Positions 34,201-45,865 of a DNA stretch of 64,000 nt are shown here, in pieces. Source of the DNA: Nereocystis luetkeana (lineage: Eukaryota; Sar; Phaeophyceae; Laminariales; Laminariaceae); contig JARUPZ010000017.1 in NCBI GenBank assembly GCA_031213475.1, positions 5,555,548-5,619,547 on the forward strand, given 5' to 3'. The notes beneath the pieces were generated by a model that worked only from the letters and a program-made list of their open reading frames with translations, was not told the origin of the DNA and did not search any database. Position 1 is the first letter of the stretch. Each line of letters begins with the position of its first letter. The position numbers were made by a program, and so were the translations under genes.

Positions 34201-35407
34201 AACAACTCGCGATAGAGGTCGGTCTCCCGCTACTACGTCTGAGCACGTCAAGGATTGGTCAGCTTTGATCAAGCCACAGCAAAACAGCATGCGTTTCCCG
34301 CCAGGGGTCCCGAGGTGAAGCCACTACCAAAGGTTCGCGACTATAGCGATTGCGGTGGACCCAGCGCCTGCATACTCGACTCAATCGACACCGACCGCGT
34401 GGTAACTAAATGTCTATGACGGCCGACCCTACGACGTACATCTGGTGACAATCAAACGCTGTGCGGGTATCTACGTAAGTGGACGGGGTCCCCCTTGCAC
34501 AATGAGGGGGAAAAAAACTAATGTGGAGACGTTGATCAATTTACGTAGCAACAAGCCCCACAAGGTGTGGACATCCTCAAAAACTCGGTACAAATACTGG
34601 AGCCGTCCTCCATCGTTCAAAGTCTCCACGAGGACGTTTCTATCACACACATTGGGTGGGGTGAGGAGGGGGGACTCGGTGCACTGCGTAGTGCCTTGAT
34701 GCTCGCTAAACCAAACAAACCGCAACATAATCGTACGACACTACCACCGAACCCAAGTGTTGCCGAAACAACCCGAGCTTAGCAAATACCGGAACCTTGC
34801 AAGCCGAAATATCTAACTTGGTCACAATCCTTGTTTTAACCTCGAGAATGGATGCATCTGCAAGGTATTGAGTGGCTTCTGCCGCTCAGCCAATATTCTT
34901 GATCCAACATTCTCAGCCTCCCTCACAACGTCAGCCTTGTGTTTGTTGGAGGGTAATTGTTGTTCGTAGGAATATACTGCTTTCGTCACCATGCTCTCAT
35001 CCTTGCTTGCCGAGTCAATTCCGACCCACATCTATCATTGCTATGAGGATGCAGACTACGACAGGATTAGACCTTTAGGTGTCAACTGTCACTGAGACTG
35101 ATGGGCATTTGACACTGAGACTCTAACACATAAGCCATGCCTTATCGTTTGTTATATCAATAACATTTAGCATAGGTAACCGTGCGCCAAGAGTATAACA
35201 AAGCGGGTTTCAAGTCTACACTACGCTTAACGTCGGTTTTGCGCTACCTGCAGATCTCTTTTTTTCCGAAACAAACTGGTGCACCCCCTAACGTAGTATA
35301 CATCTAACGGCCGAGCACGAGGCTACCATGTATCGGCAATCTCTGCCACCATACTAGTACCGCTAATGCCGATACATGGGCCCGTAGCATGATCACTTAC
35401 CGCGTGA
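31245..35407. other. Gene-free stretch before the receptor-kinase gene
   Basis: No gene is recognised. 32,690-32,930 has telomere-like ACCCTAACCCTAACCC and repeated CCATGGCA/GGCATGCC words. 33,400-33,480 and 27,500 share a GGAAAGCTCCTCAAG-like repeat also found in an intron at 42,905. A minus-strand frame at 34,822-35,031 (charged, 69 codons) lies 380 bp beyond the kinase stop and might be an exon of something, but has no motif. Confidence 0.4.
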
Positions 35408-37549
35408 CTAATCCTCTTCTTGCAATCCGAAGTACCTAAGTCGTCCATTAATCTGGATCGCTGTTAGTCGCTTCCTAGGCGTTCCAGCCCAACACCTACG
35501 CACGATGTCCGCGATGTCGTCAGGGGCATCCGCCGGCATTTCAGGGCGATCTCCCTTGAACACCACGCGTCTGTATATATCACGGGCGAGAGCCTCGCCC
35601 GCCCAGGGAACCTGCCTCGAAAGCACCTCCCAAGCCACAATGCCGAAGCTGTACACATCGCTCGCGTAGGAACTCCCCTTGGCGTCGAGTACCTGTGCAT
35701 ACCCAGAGGATTTGGAAAGGGATAGTGCGTACGTGGTGGGGATTGGGGAGTATCCTTGGAGATAAATGTCAGTTCCTTGCACGTTGTGGGGGGTGCTAAC
35801 CGCCACACGATTCGTGAAAATGTCGATCCATTGGACGTGCAGCGGCCGGTAAGTAAAGTATCGATATAGCCGTTGCTATGGTGTACGTACGCCGTCATAC
35901 AACCGTATAGGTGCCTGTTGGATGATAAGTGTTTCTTGCTGTTCAGGAAGCATTCTGAACCCGCAAACAACCACGAGCTGCGTTCTGCTCAGCCTTTTGC
36001 GGCCTACCTTGCCATCGACAACAAATGACCTTTTGAAATGAACACAGATGTCATCCCGTACAACACTGGTGAACGCCACACGCCGCTGTCTCGAACTTCG
36101 GCTAGTCAGCGTCTGATCTATGCATCGTCGTGAGTGAGCGTGACACCAAGTCGACGTTTTGGAGAAGCGGGAGGGTATTTATTCGCGAAACAATATCGCA
36201 TTTCGCTCTTGCGAATAAATGCTCTTCTGGAATACATCCACTCCGCGCTTCACCGGCGTTCGTGGAACTCCCGCTTCTGCCACTCTCATGTCTGGAATAC
36301 CTCGGGAGCAGCCCAGGCGAAGCTCATCATCTTCATGGTGTCGCCTGCATTTGTTTTATACGTGGCGAGACCCGTGGAGTCACTGTGCTGTGCCCACCTC
36401 GAGGTTCCGAAGTCTCCGATCTGCAATCCGAACGGAAACACGGACGACACGATCGTTACGCGTAAGACTGCCACCAGCCAAGAACGAGGTGGATGCAGTG
36501 TTCAAAGCGTACGCGCAGCGAACGATATGCCGGGTGGCGGTAAAGCCGTTCGCGATTATGGTTGAGCATTCAACTTCGGCAGTCGATGGTATATTTTAGC
36601 ATAGAACGAAGTGCCGTAGGTTTCGTCCACCTCGAGTACAATTTTGGTGATGGTCGCGCGTACGTTCATCCCACCTTAGCTCTTCCTTCTCCATCGAGCA
36701 TAATGTTCGCCGATTTTAGGTCGCCGTGAACGGCCTTTTTACCGTGCAGGAATACCATGCCAGCGCAAATGTCCCCTATAATTTGCCTAGATTGCGCCTG
36801 CGAAAGTGGATCTTCAGCGTGTCTCAAAAATGAGCGCAGATCCCCGCCAACGAGCAGCTCCATGACGAGAACCAGCCTGTCCTTGCGAGATGTGATCGCC
36901 CCGTAAACGTTAACAGTGTGAGGACTACGGAGCCGGATCATGGACTGCAGCTCCATTAGCAGGGACGCGCGCTGGCGGCTTGCATCGTCTCTCTTCCCCG
37001 TCCCTCTGGTATCGTTGTCATCTGCATCGCCAATCTCGGTATGTTCGCGGTCAATTTTAATCACCTGATTACACGGCCGATTTTGGATGGTCGGGACGGA
37101 ACGGGATAACAGGCGTTTCAACGTAGTCGATGTGATACTATGTCATTGGAAATCGGACGAGGATAACCCCCCCCCGGTTTGGCTTGCGGATTGAGCTTCG
37201 TTCGTAGAGACGCCTCAAGAATCTTGTACCAACGAAGTCCTAGTGAAGCCGCCACATTGGGCTACCCAGTACCGTGAGCTCTCGCGACACTGCGAACAAA
37301 GAAATACGGCGCATTTTCCCCAACAATGTAACGGAGGACGATTTTCAATGTTTTCCCCGCACAGGTACCTGGAATACTTACCTTCGCGGCGGCATTTCGT
37401 CCGTTGTAGTCCGCGATAAAAACAGAGCCGAAACCGCCTTTCCCGAGTAGCTCATCGGATATTGCCACGTTATCCTCAGGGATTTCAACTTGGCTCAGGT
37501 TTCGCTGTCGCCGTAGGCGACGGGCCGCCGCCACGCAGACGGCCTTGCG
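35408..37549 (-). other. Receptor exons with non-RD TKL-type kinase domain
   Basis: Exon 37,549-37,382 has VEIPEDNVAISDELLGKGGF with the glycine loop GKGGFGSV and ends exactly on the ATP-binding Lys of NAAAK. Exon 37,064-36,675 carries the alphaC Glu (LLMELQ), hinge VMELLVGGDL and the catalytic loop HGDLKSAN, where Gly replaces the Arg of HRD. Exon 36,420-36,301 has DFG and APE. Exon 35,692-35,408 has SDVYSFGIVAWE, the RRCW block and stop TAG. All catalytic residues (Lys, Glu, Asp, Asn, Asp) are present, so it should be active. Non-RD kinases in plants and animals are often linked to immune receptors; extending that here is inference. Confidence 0.9.
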
Positions 37550-40500
37550 CTGCCAGGCACAATCGCGACATCAAGGGGACGCGAGGAACCATATGGTGGG
37601 ACAGTGGGGCATGGCGACGAAGAGGGGCGTAGCTCTTTGTTCGTAACAGACGAAATCACAGAGCTCGTCTCATTGCAGGATGTCATGGTATTAACACAAC
37701 TTCACCCAAACTATACCGAGAACGACGTCGTTGTATCATGTCGCGTTTTTACGGAATGTATCCTCGGCCTACACACGGAGGGCGCTGTAACTTATCACGT
37801 CCTGCCTCCATAAACACCTTTCCCACCTCGGCGTCCTCCCGTTGATGGCGCAGCTCGTCAGGTGTGTCGTTGGCTTTTCCCTCCGGCGTGAGCGTGAGTC
37901 CCTGGAGACGACGCCGATGCTCGTCATCGGGTTGGCGTTTCTCCTCGTCATTGGTCGCGGCGTGAACGTGCAAACCCAGCTACATGGGGTTTAACGCGAG
38001 CACCGGTAGTTGTCAAAGTGTGTGCCGTCGAACAGAAACATATGGGCAGCGTGTATCAGTGCATACAAACCGTTTGACGCAACTGCGATTGGTCGACTTG
38101 GGTAACACCACCGCGGACATTAGGTTTCATGAGCGACGGTTCCTCATGCACAAAGCTCTGTCCATTTCGGGTTTGCGGGTCCGTTGTTAGCGTATTGTCG
38201 TACCGATTCAACCCAGAGTAGAGTTCCATACAAATTATCAAAATGCAAGCTAGACGACAGTTTCATGCTATCCACGCCCGTTGTCTTCCTTCCTGGCTGC
38301 CACTCCAACGAAAGTGACAAACCCTCAAAGCTGTTCGCGTCCTTTTCTTCTTTCGTTAGGTTGATTGCTGCAGTTGTGCAACAGCCGAAGCATATATAGC
38401 CACCTACTCGGCTATCCGACAGAATACAACGATGTAGGAGGCTCTGTCAACCGGCCTGGCCAATTCAACAGTTAGACGGGATCCGGCGTAAAATAGACAG
38501 TTTCCACGGGAGGGAATTATAACTTTTGTGGAGGAGCTCACTTTCAAGTCCGAAATGGCTCGATCGATAGTCGCTTCTGTCTCCTCCATTCGCCGCTTGA
38601 ACATCGTCGAAACTATGACCTTGGATATTCTCCTCTTGCTCCTGTACGTTTGGATCAGCCCCACCATGTCTTCGACTGCCGCGTGCACATCCTCGATTAA
38701 CATGCGCTCCATCTTTCCGTTTACGCCGGTTCCCTTATTGTTGTACATTTGAGTCAGCCATAAAATCGCCAAAGAGAGGGATACAGATAACTTTTGAGAT
38801 GGGCTTACATATACTACGCCTTTGGTCTATTTTAGCCTATTCTAGCTTTATATGCTCAAGTTAGAAAAACGTAACACAAACATTGTACGAAGTGTTCCAC
38901 CCATTATGTTGCCGTCGCCCGAAACCTTTGAATCAAAGACTCAATAGGGCTAACGGTACACCACTAAACTGCGTAGAGCCGTGCCGAACGATCTTCAAGC
39001 GCAATGAATAAAAACGAATTCAAAGTCGCTTGAGCCCAACGCGATTTGATATATATTTTTGTACATGTTCCGGGTGTAAGCTCTATACACGCCTTCGTGC
39101 CCGTCGACCGATCGGCGTTTCTTGTAAACAGGATGTCCGCTCTTCGGACATGCCAGTCTACTCCCAACGTGTTAAAGTTCTAGGAAGCATGAACCGATCC
39201 ACTTATATAGTTAGATATGCCCGCCGATGTTGATAAACAGACAACTGTTTCAGAACAGGCCAAGGCTAAACGTGTGATCTCAGCCGGTTCGGCGCCAAGT
39301 TAAGAAACAGGTTGCGTCTGCTACCCTGACTAAACCGCGTTTGACCTACGTGTATGGCTATGGAACGCGTATTAAAGACTATTCCGGGGAGCGACGGTTA
39401 GTGGGTAGTACATTTCTACTCGACGTCGTCGCATTCGCAGCCGGGATTGTACAACTTCGTGCCTAGAGGCATGTACGATAACAGTGGCGTCGTGAATGGC
39501 AGATTAGAGGACGAAGTATATCGTCCGAATGCGCCGTAGCGAGAGTCCCCGCTCACGGTCTATTACGGACAAACGTTTTCGGCAACAAACACGACAACCA
39601 ACGAAGCTACCGCCTTTCGTATGAACATTAGGTGGTCTACGCGATAAGGCCGTCTGTCGCCTGCCGTTCGAATCCGCGCGTCAACGTAGGCATGACGACA
39701 GTGAACGCCGCTCGGGTAGTGCGCCTGCGTTATGTTCAACCACGGAGCAACCTGTTTTATTTTTTAACCAATAGCACACCAATAGTCTCCTGGCCCCTAC
39801 GCAGGTGGGGTAAGAGGGCCCGTGCCTCCTCACCTTTCCTAGAACCATTGCCGCCCGCTGGAGAATCAAAATCACCAGGCGACACCGCTTTATCTTCGAC
39901 TCCATCTCCGCCGTGTTGCCTTGGTCATCCCTGACTAAATTGACCAACACCGACACGAGCGTAGCTGCCTCGCATACACCCGGAAATGGGCATTGTAGAG
40001 CTAGGTTGTAAGCTGCTTCCACCACAGCCTTGGCGACATCGCTAACACCGGAGGACGCCAGGGATCCGACCTCAGCTAGCGTCTCCCTACTGGTAACAGT
40101 AGTTTTTTCTCCCGTCCCACCAACGGAAGTTGAATCACCACTTTCCATTGTCGGTGGCGTGTTGTCACCAGCGTGAACGGCTTGAGCTCCAGGCCTCGGT
40201 TGATCAGTGCATTCTAGGCTAGGCCTCTGGGAGGACCGTGAGTTCGTAGTAGCGATGTATGTGTCAACCACGTCGTCGTTGAAAAAGGGAGGAGGATTCG
40301 TGCTCTCTCTTACATCGGAAGGCCTGGACGGGGCAGTGTTGCGGTGTTTGCTGCCGGGAGCAGACCCGGATTCTGCGACTTTAGAACGCCGAGCGAACCT
40401 CATGGCGGCCTTCTTGCTTTCGATTTTCTTCTTTCCTAGAACCACGCCTGCGACGACGACAGCCAAGGCTGCGGAGGCGGAAATTATACCGATGCTCGTG

Positions 40501-43500
40501 GGCGAGAATACATTTGCTGATGATGGTGCCGCCTGGGATGGGGCAGGCGTGGTCATTTCGCGGCTTATCGCAGCAGCAATGGTCGGGACCACGGTCGTCG
40601 GTGTCGGTGAATTTGGTTCCGGGGATGCCGGGGCCGACGACGATGGTGTCGGCGAGGGGGCCGCAAGATCTGGAGTCGACGGGATCAACCTAAGCGTGGG
40701 CTGTCGCGTGGGAGAGGCCACTGAAGACGTCGGGTTGGGTTGCACTGTTGACAGGGATATTGGCCTCATCGGTGATGGTGTCGCCGCGAGAGTCGGGGCA
40801 GGGGTGGCCAGCTCAGACGTGCTTCGAGGAGCAGCGGATAGATACGTGCCCGTCGGAACAGGTGTGAGCCCTTCTACCTCATTCTCGAGTCCCGCAGCGG
40901 GAGAAGGTGTGGCAGCGGAGCCTACGTCCAGCATCACAGCCGCCATATCGTATGCCTCCTGTGTTCCGGTCCAGACTCCTGCCGTCCAACCGGCCAATAA
41001 CAAGGCGCCGTTGGGTCCTTCCGCGATGGCCAAACCTTTATCACTCATGGTGCCCAATGAACCACCCTGTTGAGACGAAAGAGAATGGGTGTAAGACAGA
41101 ATTGGGCGAGGAACTGGGCGAAGCTAACGAGGGTGGCGATAGCGGTGCAGCCTACCCGAAATCGGTATCGCGATTGTCGATCACCTGCCAGCGCCAAACC
41201 ACAGTCCCATTCTCATCAAGCTTGACCGCAGAAAAGTCGGAGTTGGTGACATCTGAGTCACCCAAAGGCCAATCAGTCCACCCACACAGAATGAAGGATC
41301 CGTCATCGCTGGCTGCTACGTCCCACAATACGTCCTCGCCCGCTGTTCCTTCCTGCGAAGGAGCGGAGTGCTGCAATGGTGAGAAACCGGGTTGCGTTGT
41401 GCGTGGCATCAACTAGAATCATTTTCTATCGAAAGATACTCTCGCCTTCCCACCGCGTCTCTACCGGGTTACCATTTCCATTTTCGATGGACGAACCAAC
41501 TCAACGAGACAGGGTACGTGTCGTGCTATATTGCCCGAGCTCCTTACACGAAGAGATCGATGCCTCACCCGAAACATGACTTCGAAGAAAAACAACTGCC
41601 CAACACGGCCGAAAGTTCTGCGAGTTCGAACTAAACATTTACCCGGTACATTTGAAGGTAGCGACGTTATTCAACTCGCCAGCAGTGCCCCGCAAGCAAG
41701 GCTCAACAAGTCGGACAGTATTGAAAATAAACGTGCAACATCCCCACCATGCATTTAGTCCAAACTGGCATGCCTGTAGGCGGTTCTGCGTACACCCCCC
41801 TATACGTGTTTATGCTAGGACTGTGAACGCCAAATAGAGTACTCGGGTACTGATTGCATGTAGTGTCTCTGAATGGTCAGACTACCAGGCACATTTTGAC
41901 TTCAGACGATGCCCTGGCAAACTATACACCTACGTGGGCTGGGCGGGGAGATTCTTCAGTGTTTCCATGACGATAATACTAGGCACACCCACACCTGCCA
42001 CTTCCAGACTTCGTTCCCGCTAGCATCCAGTTTCACAGCAGCGAAATCATGGGTACCACCGGAAAATACAGCGTTCCACGAGCCTTTGGTTACCCCCGCC
42101 AGCAGTATCGACCCATCCTGCCCTATCGCCGATGCGAGCACAAGGTCTTCAGCCGCTGATCCATCCTAACGAAAACGCAGCAAGCGGTAGTGCGGAGTCA
42201 ATCCCACTCTTTCATTGTAGCTCGACGCGAGAATGACGCTTATACTGGCAGACGCCTACTGCGTTCTCAAATTTATCGTTTGTTGCTCTGAACTTACCGA
42301 GAAGGGAAACGTACTCAAAAATCAAGGTTTAGGTGTGGCGAGACCATATCGAAACCATTCAGGGCAATAGCTGCTTTTTATGATGCCAACGTATCCCTCT
42401 GACATGATATAGTCCACCGAGTACCTGCCATCGCCACAACTCCTTCCCCTCGGCGTCGAGCTTGACGGCGGCGAAATCGCTCTCAAACTCTCCGGAATGA
42501 ACGCCACTCCAATTGCCGGCCGTATACCCGGCCAAGACAACGGAGTCGTCGTCCCCGACAGCTGCGGTCATGAGTGCGTCGGCGTTGTCGGTGCCACCCT
42601 ACGCAGAGATCGCAAGATATCGCGTAACCGGACGGACGACAAAACGACGTTATTCGTTACCCGTTCATGTGACGGGGGTCTCTGCAAGAACCGTCGAGTG
42701 GGTGTTCAAATGATTTATGGAAGACGCTTTTCACGATAGAGGTAGCACATTTACGTTAAAACGTTTTCTGAATGACGGGTTCCTTAACCCAAAATCGTCG
42801 AAATGCCAATATTGTTTCGAAAAAAGAGATATGTATACTTCGGCCATGGGATTATTCATCGGGATGAAATATGATTTTTGCTGAAGTCAAGTGTTCGGGT
42901 GAGGTATGGAGCTCCTTAAGTGAGAAGCCTAAGAAACAAGAAGGTGAGCCTCTATCGTAGACTCCTCGGAAGCACGGTGGCAATCTGTCTACGAAATTTC
43001 CAATATTTCGTTACTTGGAAGATTCCACGACCTTACGATTGTCAGACTATGGTTGACACCGAGACGATCGTGGACAGGGATACCATAGTGTCAATACAGT
43101 CCGCCTCTGCGGCTTCGGCACCTTGTCCCCCGACTCCAAGCAATATCAACTACATTTCTGGCCAGTTTTGTTAACAAGTACACACCAGAGTCTACGTGAC
43201 AGGTCTTTACGTCAGGTTGACCTTAGACTGGAACAATACGACGTGTCCGCTCACTACATCGACCAACCCTGGGATTTGTCCCACGGGGGGGGGGGGGGTC
43301 GAACCGTAGGAGGTCATTGAGAACAGCTTACGCTTGAAAAACTCTCTGTAATTCGTTGTGCATCACTTCTTGTGGCAATGTGATCGAGGCATTGACAGAA
43401 GAACGTGATACATGTCGCTGACCGATAATCGAATTCGTGCCAATGCGCAGAAACTGGCGAGCGCTGCCGAGCATTCTGATACGCGCTCAGTCTCTAGAGG

Positions 43501-44840
43501 ACCTCAATCTGCCAGCGACCAAGCAAAGCTAGGCCTTCAAAAATACGGAATTTACGGTGTGGTCATGGGTGTGCTACTATCACGTGCTACTAGCTTCGAC
43601 TCCGGGGGTTTCAAAAGGGACAGCGCGGTGCACCTGCCATATCCAAGACAGTTTCAACTCCCCGTCGAGCTTCCATGCACCGAAGGAGACGGAGTCGATC
43701 GAGTTGGACGACGCAACTGTCCATCCGGCCACTACTACTGATCCATCTCCTGCCAAAGCAACAGCTCCAGTCGTACTTCCTGCCAAGGAGTCATCCTGAA
43801 CAACAGAGACCGCCGGTGCTTGGGTTTGAATATTAGTGGTGGGGGTGGGTGCGAAACTCCGTGCACGTGGATAAACTGCTTCAAGACAAGATAAGTATGC
43901 AAACCTACATCCCTGCCTTATCCTCGGCATCTGGTAGAGGCAACCACTCATCGATTTCCCGGCCGGATGTATATAAGGGGCCTGTGTAGGTATGTTGTGT
44001 GACAAAGGGCCAACCATCTACAATAACAATGAAGCTCAGGAAGTTGCTACTTCAATTGGCTGGCCGAGCAGGCGCTTGGAGGGTTGTTTCCGTCGTCGAA
44101 ATCGAATATAGAGCGATTATATCGTCCCCATAGTGATGTATCCCCAAAAGTTCCCGATGATACCTGATGTAAACGCCACGTTAATATGTTCGCTGCTATT
44201 AGGACTGGCAACAAGCTCATGCTCTAGGCAGAGCTCTCTACAAAAATAAGCTTCTGTATCACCTGCCACTCCCCCAGTACACCCCCGTCTTCGTCGAATT
44301 TGATGGCCGCGCTGTGAACCAGTGTTCCTTCAGCAGTCCCCACCATGACAACGGATCCGTCCTCAACCCTGATCGTTGAGGCTCGCGGTGTGAAGTCGGC
44401 AACTCCACCCTGAAAACCCCATAAAGCCGTTTGTTCACCACGTGATCAGCAGAGAACAAAACGTGCGGGGTTCAGACGTGATTCACGCATCGCCGCAACC
44501 AAAACGGTGGTGCACAGCGATATGGGGGCAGGCATTGGGTCAGCGGTGTGAGTAGCACGAAAGGGGTTGTACGACACGAGGGGGCTGCTTGAAGAGTCCG
44601 TGAAACCCTGTTGTTTATGAGACGTTGTCTTCGCGATCTCGCGTGGCCCGGAGTGTGCGTGCGACTTGCCTGCCATTGATCCTGGAGAGTGCCGCCAGAG
44701 TCCAGTTTGATAACCATCCATTCGTTGGTACCAACCCCGTCCGAACCAATCTTGGTCTCCACTGCGTAACCGGCCAATGTACTGCTGCCGTCCGGTCCAA
44801 CCGTTGCGTCTAGAGCATAGTCAGCTCCACTTGACCCTCC
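35408..44840 (-). CDS. Receptor-like kinase: beta-propeller ectodomain, TM, helical bundle, TKL kinase
   Basis: One multi-exon gene. Exons (minus strand, all phase 0): 44,840-44,670; 44,409-44,263; 43,795-43,634; 42,598-42,425; 42,165-41,995; 41,352-41,185; 41,066-39,834; 38,733-38,542; 37,979-37,773 (3' end uncertain); 37,549-37,382; 37,064-36,675; 36,420-36,301; 35,692-35,408. Together they give about 1,195 codons. Order: seven propeller blades (1-390), Ser/Thr/Pro stalk, TM helix (about 522-542), basic cytosolic tail, helical bundle (about 674-860), kinase (about 905-1,190). Likely role: surface receptor passing an external signal to a cytosolic kinase. Every exon is a multiple of three. 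Start codon and signal peptide were not found; an extra upstream exon candidate is 45,360-45,172. Joining the propeller and kinase halves rests on the helical bundle continuing across the 1.1-kb intron. Confidence 0.82.
37773..38733 (-). other. Receptor exons with MLKL/HeLo-like helical bundle
   Basis: Exon 38,733-38,542 continues the bundle (ERMLIEDVHAAVEDMVGL, then STMFKRRMEETEATIDRAI); exon 37,979-37,773 follows with GLHVHAATNDEEKRQPDDEH. Together with the previous exon this is a series of amphipathic helices N-terminal to a TKL-type kinase, like the N-terminal bundles of MLKL-type or HeLo-type proteins, which signal or insert in membranes. The resemblance is by pattern only. The 3' end of the second exon could also be at 37,792. 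Confidence 0.6.
39834..41066 (-). other. Receptor exon with last blade, stalk, TM and start of helical bundle
   Basis: A 411-codon exon. Residues 1-50 form the last blade (ALLLAGWTAGVW, then MAAVMLDVG) without the terminal Trp-Gln strand. Residues about 51-190 are rich in Ser, Thr, Pro and Ala, a likely O-glycosylated stalk. The TM helix is at 192-211 (IGIISASAALAVVVAGVVLG), followed by KKK and more basic residues, giving an outside-N, inside-C topology. A disordered tail follows, then a helical segment from about 343 (VSDVAKAVVEAAYNLALQ) to the exon end (CRLVILILQRAAMVLGK). Donor GTGAGG. Confidence 0.85.
41185..44840 (-). other. Six one-blade exons of the receptor ectodomain
   Basis: Each exon encodes one repeat of 49-58 residues: start GGT/DGS/EGT-like, then a strand with DDGSVVLAGYT-type sequence, then DFAAVKLD-x-x-G, ending WRWQ, WKWQ, WIWQ, GEWQ or DQWQ. 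Lengths are 57, 49, 54, 58, 57 and 56 residues; a seventh blade opens the next exon. Every donor follows a TGGCAG (Trp-Gln) and every acceptor precedes a Gly or acidic codon, so exons are symmetric and interchangeable. The pattern resembles bacterial-type SBBP/beta-propeller repeats (family by memory). Seven blades would close a standard propeller, outside the cell, probably binding a ligand. Confidence 0.85.
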
Positions 44841-45171
44841 CTAACGTAGGTATTCAATATATAGAGCAGACACGAATGAAAGAGTTTCCCAGACGTTTTC
44901 ACTGCTGAACAGGAAAAGGCGAAGAGAACCAGGAACGGGTGATAGGTGTACATGTGCTGGGCACGCGACGGCCCCCGTTAAAGTTTTTTCTCGCGTTGCA
45001 CCCGGATTATTATCGAACCGACGTCGCTCGAAACAGATCAGGACATCAAGTTCCGCGATGGACGTTCGTTTGTTTCCCAGCGAGCCATGATGTGTGCTTT
45101 ATCATGTAGCCTGTCATCGATCCGCCCCTCGCGAAATACAATCCATCAACGATGTAAGTTTTCGCGCGTAC

Positions 45172-45360
45172 CTGCCATCGCCAGAGCTCGGTCGCCATGT
45201 ATACTCCTGATCCAGACCAGAAGCTGGACCGCCGTAACGTTGGTTTGAACCACGTCCTAGTAACAACCAGACGTTCGAAGGAAGGGAAAGACAAGATTGG
45301 CACGGCGGCATCTACCCTACAGCACAAGTACCGTCGTCGCCAATCATGTGAGACTGGTTG
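45172..45360 (-). pseudogene. Decayed eighth blade exon upstream of the receptor
   Basis: Bounded by a good acceptor (CTGCTTGCAG) and the family donor TGGCAG|GTACGC, and exactly 189 nt. Blade consensus appears in three different frames: IGDDGTCAVG near the start, NVTAVQL in the middle, TELWRWQ at the end. The phase-0 frame itself is open for 63 codons but is blade-like only in the last seven. An ATG at nine codons before the donor could start translation, but no signal peptide follows. So it is either a relic that can still be spliced in or non-coding. Confidence 0.55.
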
Positions 45361-45865
45361 CTGCAAGCAGAAGTCACGAGGGATGCGTAACGCGAGGGCA
45401 CCCGTGTACTTTATTGACACGAGTTAGACGCAAAACAGCCCAAACACCTCTGGGATGCTACTCGCGACGTGTAAAGCTAGAGTAGTTTCTGGGCAGCAAT
45501 TCTTCCAAGAGTCATATTTGCTTGCGACGCCGGAAGGACTCCACTAGATGATCAGATCTCTCTCATGCATAGGCCTCTGGTACGGGTCTCGGAACAGCAG
45601 GCGTGCTCTCAAAATATTTCGATAGGATTGCGAGTCCCTCAGTATCTACACCGCTGGACGTCTAGCCTGAACGAGGAACACCTGTGAAAAAGGACGACAG
45701 CACCGAGGTCTAGTGCTACAAGCGGGAGGTCATTAGACCGAGGGACCATCTTATTCCTTGAACTTCCTGCGTCTTCAAGCTTTTGGTTTTTGCGATATTC
45801 ATCTACATGTGGGCTGCTGTTAGTCTATTTTCGTTCACGTTTGAGTGATATAGAGAGCCACTGCT
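45361..45865. other. No recognisable gene upstream of the receptor
   Basis: I searched both strands for a signal-peptide exon and found none. No repeat is evident. Confidence 0.4.

Noticed and set aside
39681..41057. Single 458-codon gene on the minus strand
   Set aside because: The frame contains a clear donor (GTGAGG after the Lys at 39,834) and an acceptor before its first Met. The last 50 codons are intron, and it belongs to the larger receptor gene.
40207..41073. 288-codon plus-strand frame
   Set aside because: Shadow of the stalk/TM exon on the other strand; Gly/Val-rich with no motif.
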